A stretch of 64,000 nt of DNA, from contig OY747711.1 of NCBI GenBank assembly GCA_963556495.2, positions 38,172,914-38,236,913 of the forward strand, in the 5' to 3' direction. The first letter of the stretch is position 1, and each line of letters opens with the position of its first letter. The notes under the pieces are model-generated. The model had not been told where the DNA came from. It saw nothing but the letters and a program-made list of their open reading frames with translations, and searched no databases. Shown here piece by piece: positions 1 through 64,000 of this stretch. This DNA comes from Valencia hispanica. Lineage: Eukaryota; Chordata; Actinopteri; Cyprinodontiformes; Valenciidae. Both the position numbers and the translations under genes were made by a program.

Positions 1-3000
1 AACTATGAAAGAGACATAGTTTAGAAAAGTACATTTTATGATTTCAGGACTTGTCTGTACAATAACGGAACATTTGTCTCATTGCATGTTGAGTTTGTTA
101 AACTGTAGCACAAATAATGGCCCAGTAATAACATAACGTACTCACAGCCTCCACTAAGAACAGAATTTGTCTACATTCAGTTATTTTGTGTGTGTTTGCC
201 TTGAAGTGGTAGTAATGATGTGAAGCTGGTTCCCATGTTCTTAACGAGAGCTATTACAGAGTAATAGGCGGAAACATCAGGCTGAGTTCTTGTTTTGCTT
301 CACTGAATAATGACCCAATAATGACTGTTTAAGATATAAACTAAATCTCTTGTTTTATGTTGTATTGATAACTTTCATGATTTATATCCAGCAAGTAGTC
401 ATTTCTTCTTGTTCCTCCTTCAGTTTTTCCCGCAGCCTAAAAAGTTTACCAGCAATAATAAAACAAGTGTCGGTAGTAATACATTTACATTTATTACAAC
501 ATTATGTCTCATAACTACCACTGCCTTCTGAGCACCAAGTATATAACTAAAACATAAAGACATTAAATAAAACTGCTGCGTGTGCAACAAAGCAAGACTA
601 AAGATGCCAGCTTTTTTGAAGATGGTTACATTTGTTTTGTCTCTTTAGTTATCGGTTTCAGATCTGTGTAAAATGTTACCATCTGTGAAGGCAGAGTTTA
701 AAGCTACAGTTATTGTTTGTGTCTGGACATCCATTCATGCCAATTAGAGGGGGAGCCAAATGATCTCAAGTAGTGCAGAGCCATATGACCTAAAACTGAA
801 AGAGTATTAGAAACAAATGTGTTTTGGCTTCATAGGGGTGTTGACAACTATTAAAATATCTCAGGCAAATCCTAAAACTTCTGTCTAGAGGAAAATAGCT
901 GCCTTGACTTGAGTTGTTTGTGATTTTTGTGAACTTTTCCAGCCAGCATGAAGCAGAGCCCAGGGGTGATGGGTTGGATTTTGGGGAGGTCAAGCTTCCT
1001 CAGCCCACCTGCCACAACCACTCCACTGATTCTGCCTCAGGGCTGTGTTGTAAAACACATTCTAGCTAATGGATAAAATAGAAATACAAAAGAAACTAGA
1101 TACTAATGGCCAGTTCCCTCCACCTCCTCATGTAAGAGATCATGTGCCCATCTGTCTGTTGGTTTCTTCCAGGCTGCTGTTCTTTTCAGTGTTTTTTTTC
1201 TCTCCCTCCTTTGTTTTCCTGGTTTGTAATGTGAATTTGCTGTAACTTTTAAATCAAGAATCCTTTACTATATCAGTGTTCTTATAAAAAAGGCCCCTCA
1301 AAGTAGAAAGTTTGTTTTCTTTTTAATTGAGAAACGTCTTTGCTACTTGATTCTATATTAAAAGGCAACAACAGTAGTATAATAATTTGAGTTATTTTAG
1401 TTGGCTTTAGGCAGCTATGGTCATCTAGACTAACTTGGTAGATTAGACTACTTATCTCCTCTTAAACGCACTAGTTGGATTTGGTGTAAAGGACTGGGGT
1501 GATGATGGCTTGCTTCTTAAATAGAGCCAATTATCAATTTATATTTCAAGAATCTATTTAGATTCCAATTCTCAAAAGTTAGTATTGATTATCCCGATCC
1601 AATCCAATCTGTTCCAATTCTATATTGACATGGGTCAGTGCTATTAAAAACATTTTTTTGAGCCGTTAACTTAATTATGACTGTAATTCAATGATGCAAC
1701 ACTGGGTGGGGTTACAGTTCACTGGGGGGAACTATTAACTTTTGGACTGGACTTTTACCTCCTAAAAAAATGGGGGGGGGGGGGGGCAAACTATGTTAAA
1801 TGAATTAAATCAATTTTTGGACGTCCGAATCCATTTCTAAGAATTTTTATAAGAATAGATTCAGAATCAGGGAATCGATCCCCCCCAACACAGCACTATT
1901 CTTAAACCTTTTAAAATAGTTTTTTATACAGTTCTCAACTGCAGAAAAAAGTTCTTGTTGCATTGCTTCACTTCATGGGGATGAAGTGAGAACTTGACTT
2001 GGATGATTTATCCGTGTTTGAATATGCATGTTTACATGAGAAAAAAAGCAGAAGCATGTTTCTTCCCATTGCTGTTGGGAAATAACCTTTTTGATCTCCT
2101 AATCTCTGCAGTCATATTGCAGCAGAAGTACAGTCTGCACTGGTCAGGGGAGCCAACTGGTGTGTGTGTGTTTACTGTATCATGTGCAAGAGGCTCTCTA
2201 GCATGGGGAGAATAAACCCATCTCCTCGTTTCTATGGTAACTCGATGTCTGCAGAATGGGTGAGATTCAGGCTTTCAGGGTTCAGGCACACACACACACA
2301 CACACATACACATTTAAGTAGTTGTACAATTAGTCCCCTGTTAAAGCTTTGCCGCTAGCGGAAGTTGAGCTTGGGTGGAGGGATGGAAAGGTGGGAGAGT
2401 GTGTGTTCTGCTGGACAAACTGGGCCTCCTGTGCTATGGAAACAAGCCACTTTGTAACCTTTCCACTAGTCTGCATTTAAAATAATAAAAACCGACTACA
2501 TACATACGGTACCTAATGTAACATTAAACACAACCTCGGCCTTGGTTTGTGGTGCAGTTTTGTGTATATGACTAGGTGTGAGCAGCAGCCAGACTAACAG
2601 GAAAACAGCAGAATTGACTTCTCTTGTCTGCAGAGGTTCATCCATTCTCAGAAATTGTACCAAATCAGAATCGCTTAATTCAGATGTAGTTTGCCTCCTT
2701 TGTTTTGTAAGTATAGGTTAGAAGAAAAAATGCCTTTTTTCAGAAGGTGCTTGCAAAGCTGGACTGACCAGGATGTCTCACTGCCATCATGCATAGTTGT
2801 TTAGCCCACTTTGCGTGGACAAGCAACATTTTTCGAGACTATAACTTCCCCTTGCTAGCTTAATCCCATCCACACATGAAGTTGTGAATCAGCCCCTTTA
2901 ATCAGTACTTCATTTAAGCAGTCCGTGTAAATATCTCTGTGGGATGGAAGAGGATCCCATGTTGAAAAGCCTTGAATGATAGAGGAATCAATAATACAGC

Positions 3001-3623
3001 AGCGTTGTGTCGGGGTAGGGGGATGGGGTTGAACTGAAGGATGTGGAAAGAGGTGGCAACGGCAGTCTTGCAATACTGGAGTGAGAAGTGATGGGTTTAG
3101 CACCTCACTATTTTTCCGTATTTTATTTTTATCTATGTTCACATATTTCTTTCCATCACAAAGCTCTGTCTGTTCTACACCCCCCTGTGACAGGATTAGC
3201 TAGATAGAATATTGGAGAGACTGATCTATTGACTGAGCCAAAGACATTTCTGCAGTGACGGCCTCAGAGTAGTCAAAGCTTTCTATTTAAAAGCTTCACT
3301 GTTTTCTCACATGCATGCCTCACAGTATTTGTCACATATTCCTACAACATGTTCAGTGTGATGGTTGTTATTCCCACTTCTGTCACGTCCATTATGTTTT
3401 ATGTCTGAAAGCTAAGCTACTGCTAGATAATCCTAGATCTTTATTAGGCGTCTCTACTTTGGCTTTATTATTCGGACTAATCCTCACAGCGTATTATCAC
3501 CATCGTCCAAAATCCAGACCATGTGGCTTTTATCATTTTTAAGATGTAGCCTACTGTGTTGTTTATCCAATTCTATTTACCAGGTAATGCCAAAGTGGAG
3601 ATGACTTTCTCTTGACCTTATTG

Positions 3624-3654
<31 letters not shown>

Positions 3655-5767
3655 TATTCCCAGAGCCTTAAAGTCAGGACCCAGTAGTGTTGAAATTTAC
3701 CTCCATGAGGCTGAATTATAATGCTATACACATTTCCTGCATGTCAGGTGTAAAATGAAAAGCTGTAATAGAAGAAATTGCACTTAGGTGTCGGCGCTGA
3801 ACATCTTTCAGACACTAAGCAGACATCAAATCAGTGTTCCGCCTCTGTTGAGGCTTATGAAATCACATTTAGAACACCTTTAAAGATGAAAGTAAAAGCA
3901 CCCACACCCACGCTTTCTCAGTAACACACCAATCTAATCAGCCTGCAGATCACTCAAATAAATGTAGCTGATTGGACTACTGAATAGTGAAATGAGAGAA
4001 AGGAAGTAAAATTGGCTGTAGGCATGGGCCTAACTACTGTGGTATTTTCATAACTAAAAATACCAGATATGGCATCACAGTATTAACTCAAATATTTAAA
4101 ACAAAAAATGTGTTTGTGCAATTGGGTGGTGTTGTTTCTTTTTAAACAGAAAAGCGTAAATAATTTCTAATGCAGCTATGAAAAAGTAAGTTTAGTATTT
4201 GTTTTGTACCAAGCTCACCTTTTCCACAGAACATTTTGCTGTTCTGATACTGGGAGACCAACAAGCTGATATTAGCTGGTTGATCAGTCAATGTGATGGG
4301 CGGCTCTCCTTTTGTTTCCACATTATGACTTTGTGTGTGATTATATTAAAGCAGGTGATTTTTTTCTTCTTACTTTTAACCAAACAAATAGTGTAGTAGG
4401 CTTGTTTTTGCTAGCTGACCAGAAGTGTGCAGAATATCTCCTTACTGAAAAGGCTTTTAAAAACACTTTTACTGCAACATTTAAAACCTTGATATGGGTA
4501 CCCGCGTCATGACTTATTGGCTATATAAACATGTTAAAATTGTTAACGTATAATTCTACAGTGTACAGCACATTAGTAATTGGAAGGTGGCTTGAAATTA
4601 GAGGAAAGTAAACATTGCCGGATCAAAGCATACTAAAATGCTTTACCTTTCCTTTATTTGGTAGGATTATGTAGCAGGTGTGTTACAAAAAGGATTTCTG
4701 ATTTGGTGACAGATGCTCATTAAAGGTGGCCCATAGTGACCAGCTGAGTTCTTGTTCTGTATTTGGTTGGTGACAGGAAGCACAGCTGTCTTCATATCAT
4801 ACTTACTGTGCAAATACACGCTGCCAGAGAAGGGGGCAGGTGTGAGTGTTGAAGGGACAGCTGTTGAGAGGTTGTGTTAGGGCTTTTCACAGACTTTTCT
4901 TATTTGTGTATACATCTAAAACCAGCACACTGTTGCACAGTTAGGACTGGGTAACTTTTGTCTCAATAAATTTCCCTTGTGATGCAAACTTTTTTTTGTG
5001 TGTGTCTAGCTGCTGTCATGACTTCATTGTCAGTTGACAGACGCACCAAATGTCTCTGTGAGACATAAACTGTGACTGCTTGTGTTATGGTGATTATGCA
5101 GTCAGAAGCTTGTGGAGTCTGTCTGAGTTCTCACAACTGATGGGGATTCGAGACTAGAGCTTACAAATCTTAGTTATTATTGCCTGGATCACTTTTTAAA
5201 TCACATATAATGTTAAATAAAATAAATATCCAACATTTTGAGCTGATAATGTGAAAGTAAACTATGAAATATTCAAGGTGGTTGACCTTAAAATTTCTTT
5301 TTTTTCTTCTGAATACAGCTTTTGTTTTGAGTTGGTTTCTTTTGCTTTAAAGGTCGTTGAGTTATGCATGCAATGTATTGTATTTATATGATAATATCTG
5401 GGAGAAGATCAAAAATTGCATCTAAATAGTAATGAGACGAAAAGCCTATGCGCAAAGATTGGGCTTCATGTTTAAAAGCATTAATGCCAAGGTTGCATAT
5501 AGCTGTTTACCATTTGTTTCTGGTCATCCCTGCTTTCTGTCACGTGTTTGCATGATGGTTGTAAACTGCAGCTTTTTGCTCTGTTTTGGTTTTATTGGTT
5601 GACAGATCAAGTGAAGAAACGTTACATGTCCTAGCCTTTTAATTCACAAACGCTCTCCCTCATGCTGCTGTATAAACAGTGACTGCAATGTAAACATCAG
5701 ACTTTCTGTTTTGCTAGCTGTCCATGTTTACTGTAGTTCTTGTGGCTCCTCAACTGAAGCATATCTA

Positions 5768-6901
5768 CAGGTCCTTCTCAAAAAATTAGCATATTGTGAT
5801 AAAGTTCATTCTTTTCCATAATGTAATGATAAAAATAAAACTTTCATATATTTTAGATTCATTGCCCACCAACTGAAATATTTCAGGTCTTTTATTGTTT
5901 TAAAACTGATGATTTTGGCATACAGCTCATGAAAACCCAAAATTCCTATCTCAAAATATTAGCATATTTCATCCAACCAATAAAAGAAAAGTGTTTTTAA
6001 TAGAAGAAACCAGCAGCTGACATGGCACCCCAGACCATCACTGACTGTGGGTACTTGACACTGGACTTCAGGCATTTTGGCATTTCCTTCTCCCCAGTCT
6101 TCCTCCAGACTCTGGCACCTTGATTTCCGAATGACATGCAAAAAGTACTTTGGACCACTGAGCAACAGTCCAGTGCTGCTTCTCTGTAGCCCAGGTCAGG
6201 CGCTTCTGCCGCTGTTTCTGGTTCAAAAGTGGCTTGACCTGGGGAATGCGGCACCTGTAGCCCATTTCCTGCACACGCCTGTGCACGGTGGCTCTGGATG
6301 TTTCTACTCCAGACTCAGTCCACTGCCTCCGCAGGTCCCCCAAGGTCTGGAATCGGTCCTTCTCCACAATCTTCCTCAGGGTCCGGTCACCTCTTCTCGT
6401 TGTGCAGCGTTTTCTGCCACACTTTTTCCTTCCCACAGACTTCCCACTGAGGTGCCTTGATACAGCACTCTGGGAACAGCCTATTCGTTCAGAGATTTCT
6501 TTCTGTGTCTTACCCTCATGCTTGAGGGTGTCAATGATGGCCTTCTGGGCAGCAGTCAGGTCGGCAGTCTTACCCATGATTGCGGTTTTGAGTAATGAAC
6601 CAGGCTGGGAGTTTTTAAAAGCCTCAGGAATCTTTTGCAGGTATTTAGAGTTAATAAGTTGATTCAGATGATTATGTTAATAGCTCGTTTAGAGAACCTT
6701 TTCATGATATGCTAATTTTTTTAGGTTTTGGGGTTTTCATGAGCTGTATGCCAAAATCATCAGTTTTAAAACAATAGAAGACCTGAAATATTTCAGTTGG
6801 TGGGCAATGAATCTAAAATATATGAAAGTTTAATTTTTATCATTACATTATGGAAAAGAATTAACTTTATCACAATATGCTAATTTTTTGAGAAGGACCT
6901 G
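5768..6901 (-). mobile_element. Internally deleted Tc1-like transposon
   Basis: The ends are CAGGTCCTTCTCAAAAAATT and its inverse, flanked by TA (5766-5767 and 6902-6903). The inverted repeats extend about 200 bases, with an inner repeat (the GATTTTGGCATACAGCTCAT region). On the minus strand, 6577-6068 encodes an N-terminal transposase part with two helix-turn-helix regions (MGKTADLTAAQKAIIDTLKH, CSQSAVSRHL). It then shifts frame into a piece with SVMVWGAMSAAG. The catalytic region is incomplete: 1.13 kb against the usual 1.6 kb. It cannot be autonomous. Confidence 0.9.
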
Positions 6902-7027
6902 TATATTGAGGTTTTGTTAGTATGTTAATTTTGCTATTGACTTTAACAGTGCCCATCCCCAACTACTAACTTAGATTTCAATATTGTATGATACTCTTAG
7001 GTATTTTCATGGGAATACTTTGTCACT

Positions 7028-7394
7028 AGGGATGTGAGAAAATATCGATACATGTCATGATGGTGTATCAGTATTCAAAAGCAATGTATCAATTTTTATT
7101 TCCATTTTATTTTTTAGAATTTGAGTCATTTTTGTGGTAAAATTAAAAGTATGACCGCTAGTTGGTGGCTGTTTTCACCTTTTTCGTTCCAGTGGATCAA
7201 CTAGATCTAGTAATAAAACTGGATGTGTTAAAGTATGAAACAGGTTGGAGTGTTTAGAATGATGTGACAGTTTTTCTCCAGTTAAACTAAGTTTTAAAAA
7301 TCACAGTATATCACAACTCATAATATTGCAATGTATTATATCATCCCCCTGTATCGTGATAAATATATCAGATTCTTGCCAATACACATCCCCA
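7028..7394. mobile_element. hAT-type MITE with 8-9 bp target duplication
   Basis: The ends are AGGGATGTGAGAAAATATCG and ATACACATCCCC, flanked on both sides by (T)TTGTCACT (7019-7027 and 7395-7403). The 8-bp duplication and GGGATGTG-type ends fit a non-autonomous hAT family common in fish. The inside is AT-rich and non-coding. Confidence 0.8.
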
Positions 7395-7973
7395 TTTGTC
7401 ACTGTTACTACTCGGAGTGTCATACATTGGTGTTTACATTTTTGACATAGTTCAGTAGGCATTACATGGCATGCTGATCACATCCGATCTATCGATATTA
7501 TGGGCTGGACCCTGGTGGTGTAAAGTTGCATGCACACCAAATATGCTGCTTTTATTTAAAATGTATATATCATCATCATCATCAGTCTGTTTACCAGTAG
7601 TATAGCAATGAAAAGTTTTTTAATGTATATTTGTTGGGTGTATGTTTTTCCAATTTTCACAAACGCTTATTGTCACTGCATGCCCATACCTGATAGTTGA
7701 TGGTGTCCAAAATGCTAAAGGGTCAGCATGTGATAGAAGCATTACCATCATAATCCATGTTCCTTAAATTGTACAGTCTTACTCCTAATTATTTATTTAC
7801 TTAACAGATTAACTTTATTTAGATGACCTTTATAACAGCAGCAGATGATGAGCAAAATACCAAAAAAAAACGTATTGCATATTTTCTATTAGAATTTTTG
7901 TAATGGTTAACTACAAAATGTATGTTTTTCTGACGGCCTTGAGCTAACTTTTGTTTTGATTTTTTTGCAACAG

Positions 7974-62072
<54,099 letters not shown>

Positions 62073-64000
62073 GCCCTCCCCTCCCACCCTCGCCTGTCTG
62101 CTACCATGCTGCGAGCGCGTGGTGAGTTAGCGCTGCCTGAGCGGGATGAAAAAATTGTTGGGAGGTGGAGTCAGTTTCGTCTCCATGGGAACCCTACAAC
62201 ATGGTCGTGTAACAGATGTCTCCCATCAAGCTGTGCACTTGCTCCCCCTGCTTCTCTCAGCTGTTCCCTGAAAGCGCCCCCCCCCCCCCCCTACTCCTCA
62301 CTGTTCCTGCGGTGCCAAACGCCTGCTCACAGGCCCTGACAGGACCCGGCCTACTTGGCATATGGTCCATTTTACTACGCTGCCTGTTGTCTTACTCACC
62401 AAGAGAACCCTTGGAAACAGCAAAGTCTCCCTCCATGCTGTGTCTTGTGTTGGTGTAAATGATGTGACTTCTGGCCCTTTGTTATCAGGCTGCTTCTCGC
62501 TGCTGCATGGCTTTGCTGTGATGGTGAATCCTTCCCTGTTTGCATGTAGACCCAGGCTCTCTGCTTCTTCTCTTCCTCCCCTTGTTGCATCCATATTTAC
62601 TGATACAATGAAATGTTTTGTTTTTTCTTTTCTGTATAACTGTAGTTTTGGTCTATTTTCTTCCCTGTTTTCTTTAACCTGTCATCTTTCTTTTCCAATT
62701 GTTTCCACTTATCTTTGCTTGTGTTCCACTCAGAGAGAAAGGTGGCCTTGGAGCTGTGTGTCTGAAGCTTTGTAGAGCTAATCTTCTGCAGCCGTCTACA
62801 GTGAGAAAAGATTGTATGTCCCAGATTCAACTTTTTTTTTAGGAGGTCAGGACACTTTTTAGTGGAGAAAAGTGGCTTCCTTCTCCATTTTCTTTTTTCC
62901 TTGAATCAAGGAAGCAACAGGGAAATGCTACAAAACGTTATATCGACATTTCCCCTCCCTTATAAGACTGCTGCGACAGTTTGCCACTTTATTCCAGTGT
63001 GGCAGATCTCAGATGTGCACTAGTCTCTGTGGACTAATTTAAGTGCCAATGTTCACGCAACAGCCAAAAAGGCAATCTCAGCCCAGACTGAGGACTCCTT
63101 TCCAGATCTTCTCCGCATCTTTAAAGCCAGATGGATGATCTTCTGCCTAAAGCTACATACAACTACAAGCTACAACTACATAGTTTAAACAGGATGGCCA
63201 CAAAAACACTATGAAGCATGTCAGCACAAAAACGGTTCCAGCTTCTGTTTTAAACTGAAGACTCACAATCTGCATGGCGCAATCAATCATTCCACTTTCT
63301 TTATCCAACCTAGGAAGAGGATCGTGTTCGAAGATTTAAAAGCCAAATCCAGTGGGACATAATGCCATGACAGTTCTGGTTGTTTGCTTTGAGAGGGAGA
63401 GAGAGAGAGACTGATCCTGGGAATGTTCAGGTCACCTAGGAGACCGTTTATGACCCGACACACTGTTTATATCCACTAAAATCCTCCTCTGTCATACAGT
63501 TAACCACATGGTAGTCATTCATAGATCCGCTCCTGCTCTGATGTATAGATATCACTAAAAGTAAAGTGTTGAGTATAAACTTCTGGAAAGACTTTCTTTA
63601 CGTCTGACTGGATGATGGGTGACCTGCCGAACATATACAGAACATGTCCACTTTTCTGCTGTGTTGAACATGATAGTGACAATGAGACCTGATGTTTTTT
63701 TTTTCCTCCACTTTTTACATGTCTCAATTTGACATAATTAAAATTCATCAAGACTACTGTGTATGCCTCTTCATTTAGTAATCAGAGATCTTTAGGAATG
63801 TTTTATGAACACTGGTTTGTCCCAGTCTGCTTCAACATGCCTGAGTCTAATTCTCTCTTGAGTCCACTTTGAGGAAAATGTTGAAGCAGATGGACATCTA
63901 AAACCGGGCTGTCAAATTCTAGTCCTTGCAGATTGGTGTCTTAAAACTTTAGGACGCATTTCTGGTCCAGCAAACCTGAATTGAATGGCTGAAGTTGTAC
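62073..64000 (+). other. Probable short-form 3' UTR and downstream sequence
   Basis: No conserved coding sequence is visible. The stretch has a polyC run near 62279-62290, a GA-rich run near 63395-63410 and ATTAAA at 63737-63742 as a possible poly(A) signal. A donor-like CGTG-gtgagt at about 62125 could mark a 3' UTR intron. The true transcript end is not known. Confidence 0.4.
62734..62765 (+). CDS. ccdc88a: Possible third alternative C-terminus (ends ELCV), speculative
   Basis: An acceptor (gtgttccactcag) precedes bases that, spliced directly from the donor after 60328, read KRKVALELCV and stop at 62763-62765. The end would fit a hydrophobic-x-hydrophobic class II PDZ ligand. Spliced from a donor at 62125 it would simply be 3' UTR. 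No homologue is recalled. Confidence 0.2.

Larger units (their letters stand above)
1..7973 (+). other. Intron upstream of W1
   Basis: No exon of the Hook-like domain is found here, so at least the first coding exons lie before base 1. Contents are a (CA)n patch at 2286-2306, G runs at 1772-1786 and 3633-3652, a deleted Tc1-like element (5768-6901) and a hAT MITE (7028-7394). A degenerate MITE-like stretch (about 1520-1890, GGGAATCGAT-type end) is too decayed to classify. The rest looks like unique AT-rich intron. Confidence 0.7.

Noticed and set aside
6068..6577. The 169-residue minus-strand open frame as a domesticated transposase gene
   Set aside because: It lies between intact Tc1 inverted repeats with a TA duplication, loses frame before the catalytic domain, and has no sign of selection visible here.
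62106..62775. Several overlapping open frames in the 3' region
   Set aside because: C/T-rich sequence keeps frames open by chance; none has a domain or family match apart from the short ELCV tail listed as speculative.

Overview
The window is vertebrate nuclear DNA, almost certainly from a percomorph teleost. It carries one large multi-exon gene on the + strand with GT-AG introns. Its introns are AT-rich and loaded with fish-type transposons: Tc1-like elements, hAT and TTAA-flanked MITEs, L2-type LINEs, a tRNA-derived SINE and microsatellites. There are no prokaryotic features, no operons and no second host gene that I can support.

The gene is a teleost copy of ccdc88a (girdin/GIV), from the CCDC88 family of Hook-like, coiled-coil signalling scaffolds. 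I assembled 31 consecutive coding exons (called W1-W31 here) between 7974 and 60771. All splice phases agree and together they give 1882 residues in one frame. The exons for roughly the first 90 residues (first half of the Hook-like domain) lie upstream of the window. W1-W5 finish the Hook-like domain. W6-W25 encode about 1100 residues of almost uninterrupted coiled coil. W26 carries the basic membrane-binding stretch and an Akt-type RxRxxS site. W27-W31 encode the Ser-rich C-terminal region, with a G-alpha-binding (GBA/GEM) motif in W30 and a C-terminal PDZ-binding motif (GCV) in W31.

The most interesting part is the 3' end. W31 contains a strong internal donor (60329). Splicing from it to an acceptor at 62016/62017 gives a different tail, ending in SKSRSGEPQQSC, which resembles the tail of canonical mammalian GIV. 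The locus therefore seems able to make both a PDZ-binding long form (like GIV-L) and a short form without it. Every intron from W26 to W30, and the one starting at the internal donor, is phase 1. These introns hold at least two candidate in-frame cassette exons (42592-42639 and 51210-51287), a weaker third (56605-56688) and a possible third C-terminus (62734-62765). The GBA motif has Ile where mammalian GIV has its critical Phe, and the SH2-binding tyrosines known from mammals are missing.

Layout: 1-7973 intron with a deleted Tc1 element and a hAT MITE; 7974-18593 Hook-domain exons, separated by an 8.4-kb intron with MITEs; 18594-23671 a quiet intron with a (CA)n tract; 23672-42440 dense coiled-coil exons, with a hAT-like insertion, a tandemly duplicated TIR element, an L2 fragment, a long (AT)n tract and a SINE nested in an old Tc1 copy; 42441-54860 a 12.4-kb intron holding a nested hAT/L2/RTE block, a TTAA element, a cassette exon and a second Tc1 with a nested TTAA MITE; 54861-62072 C-terminal exons; from there to 64000 probable 3' UTR or flank.
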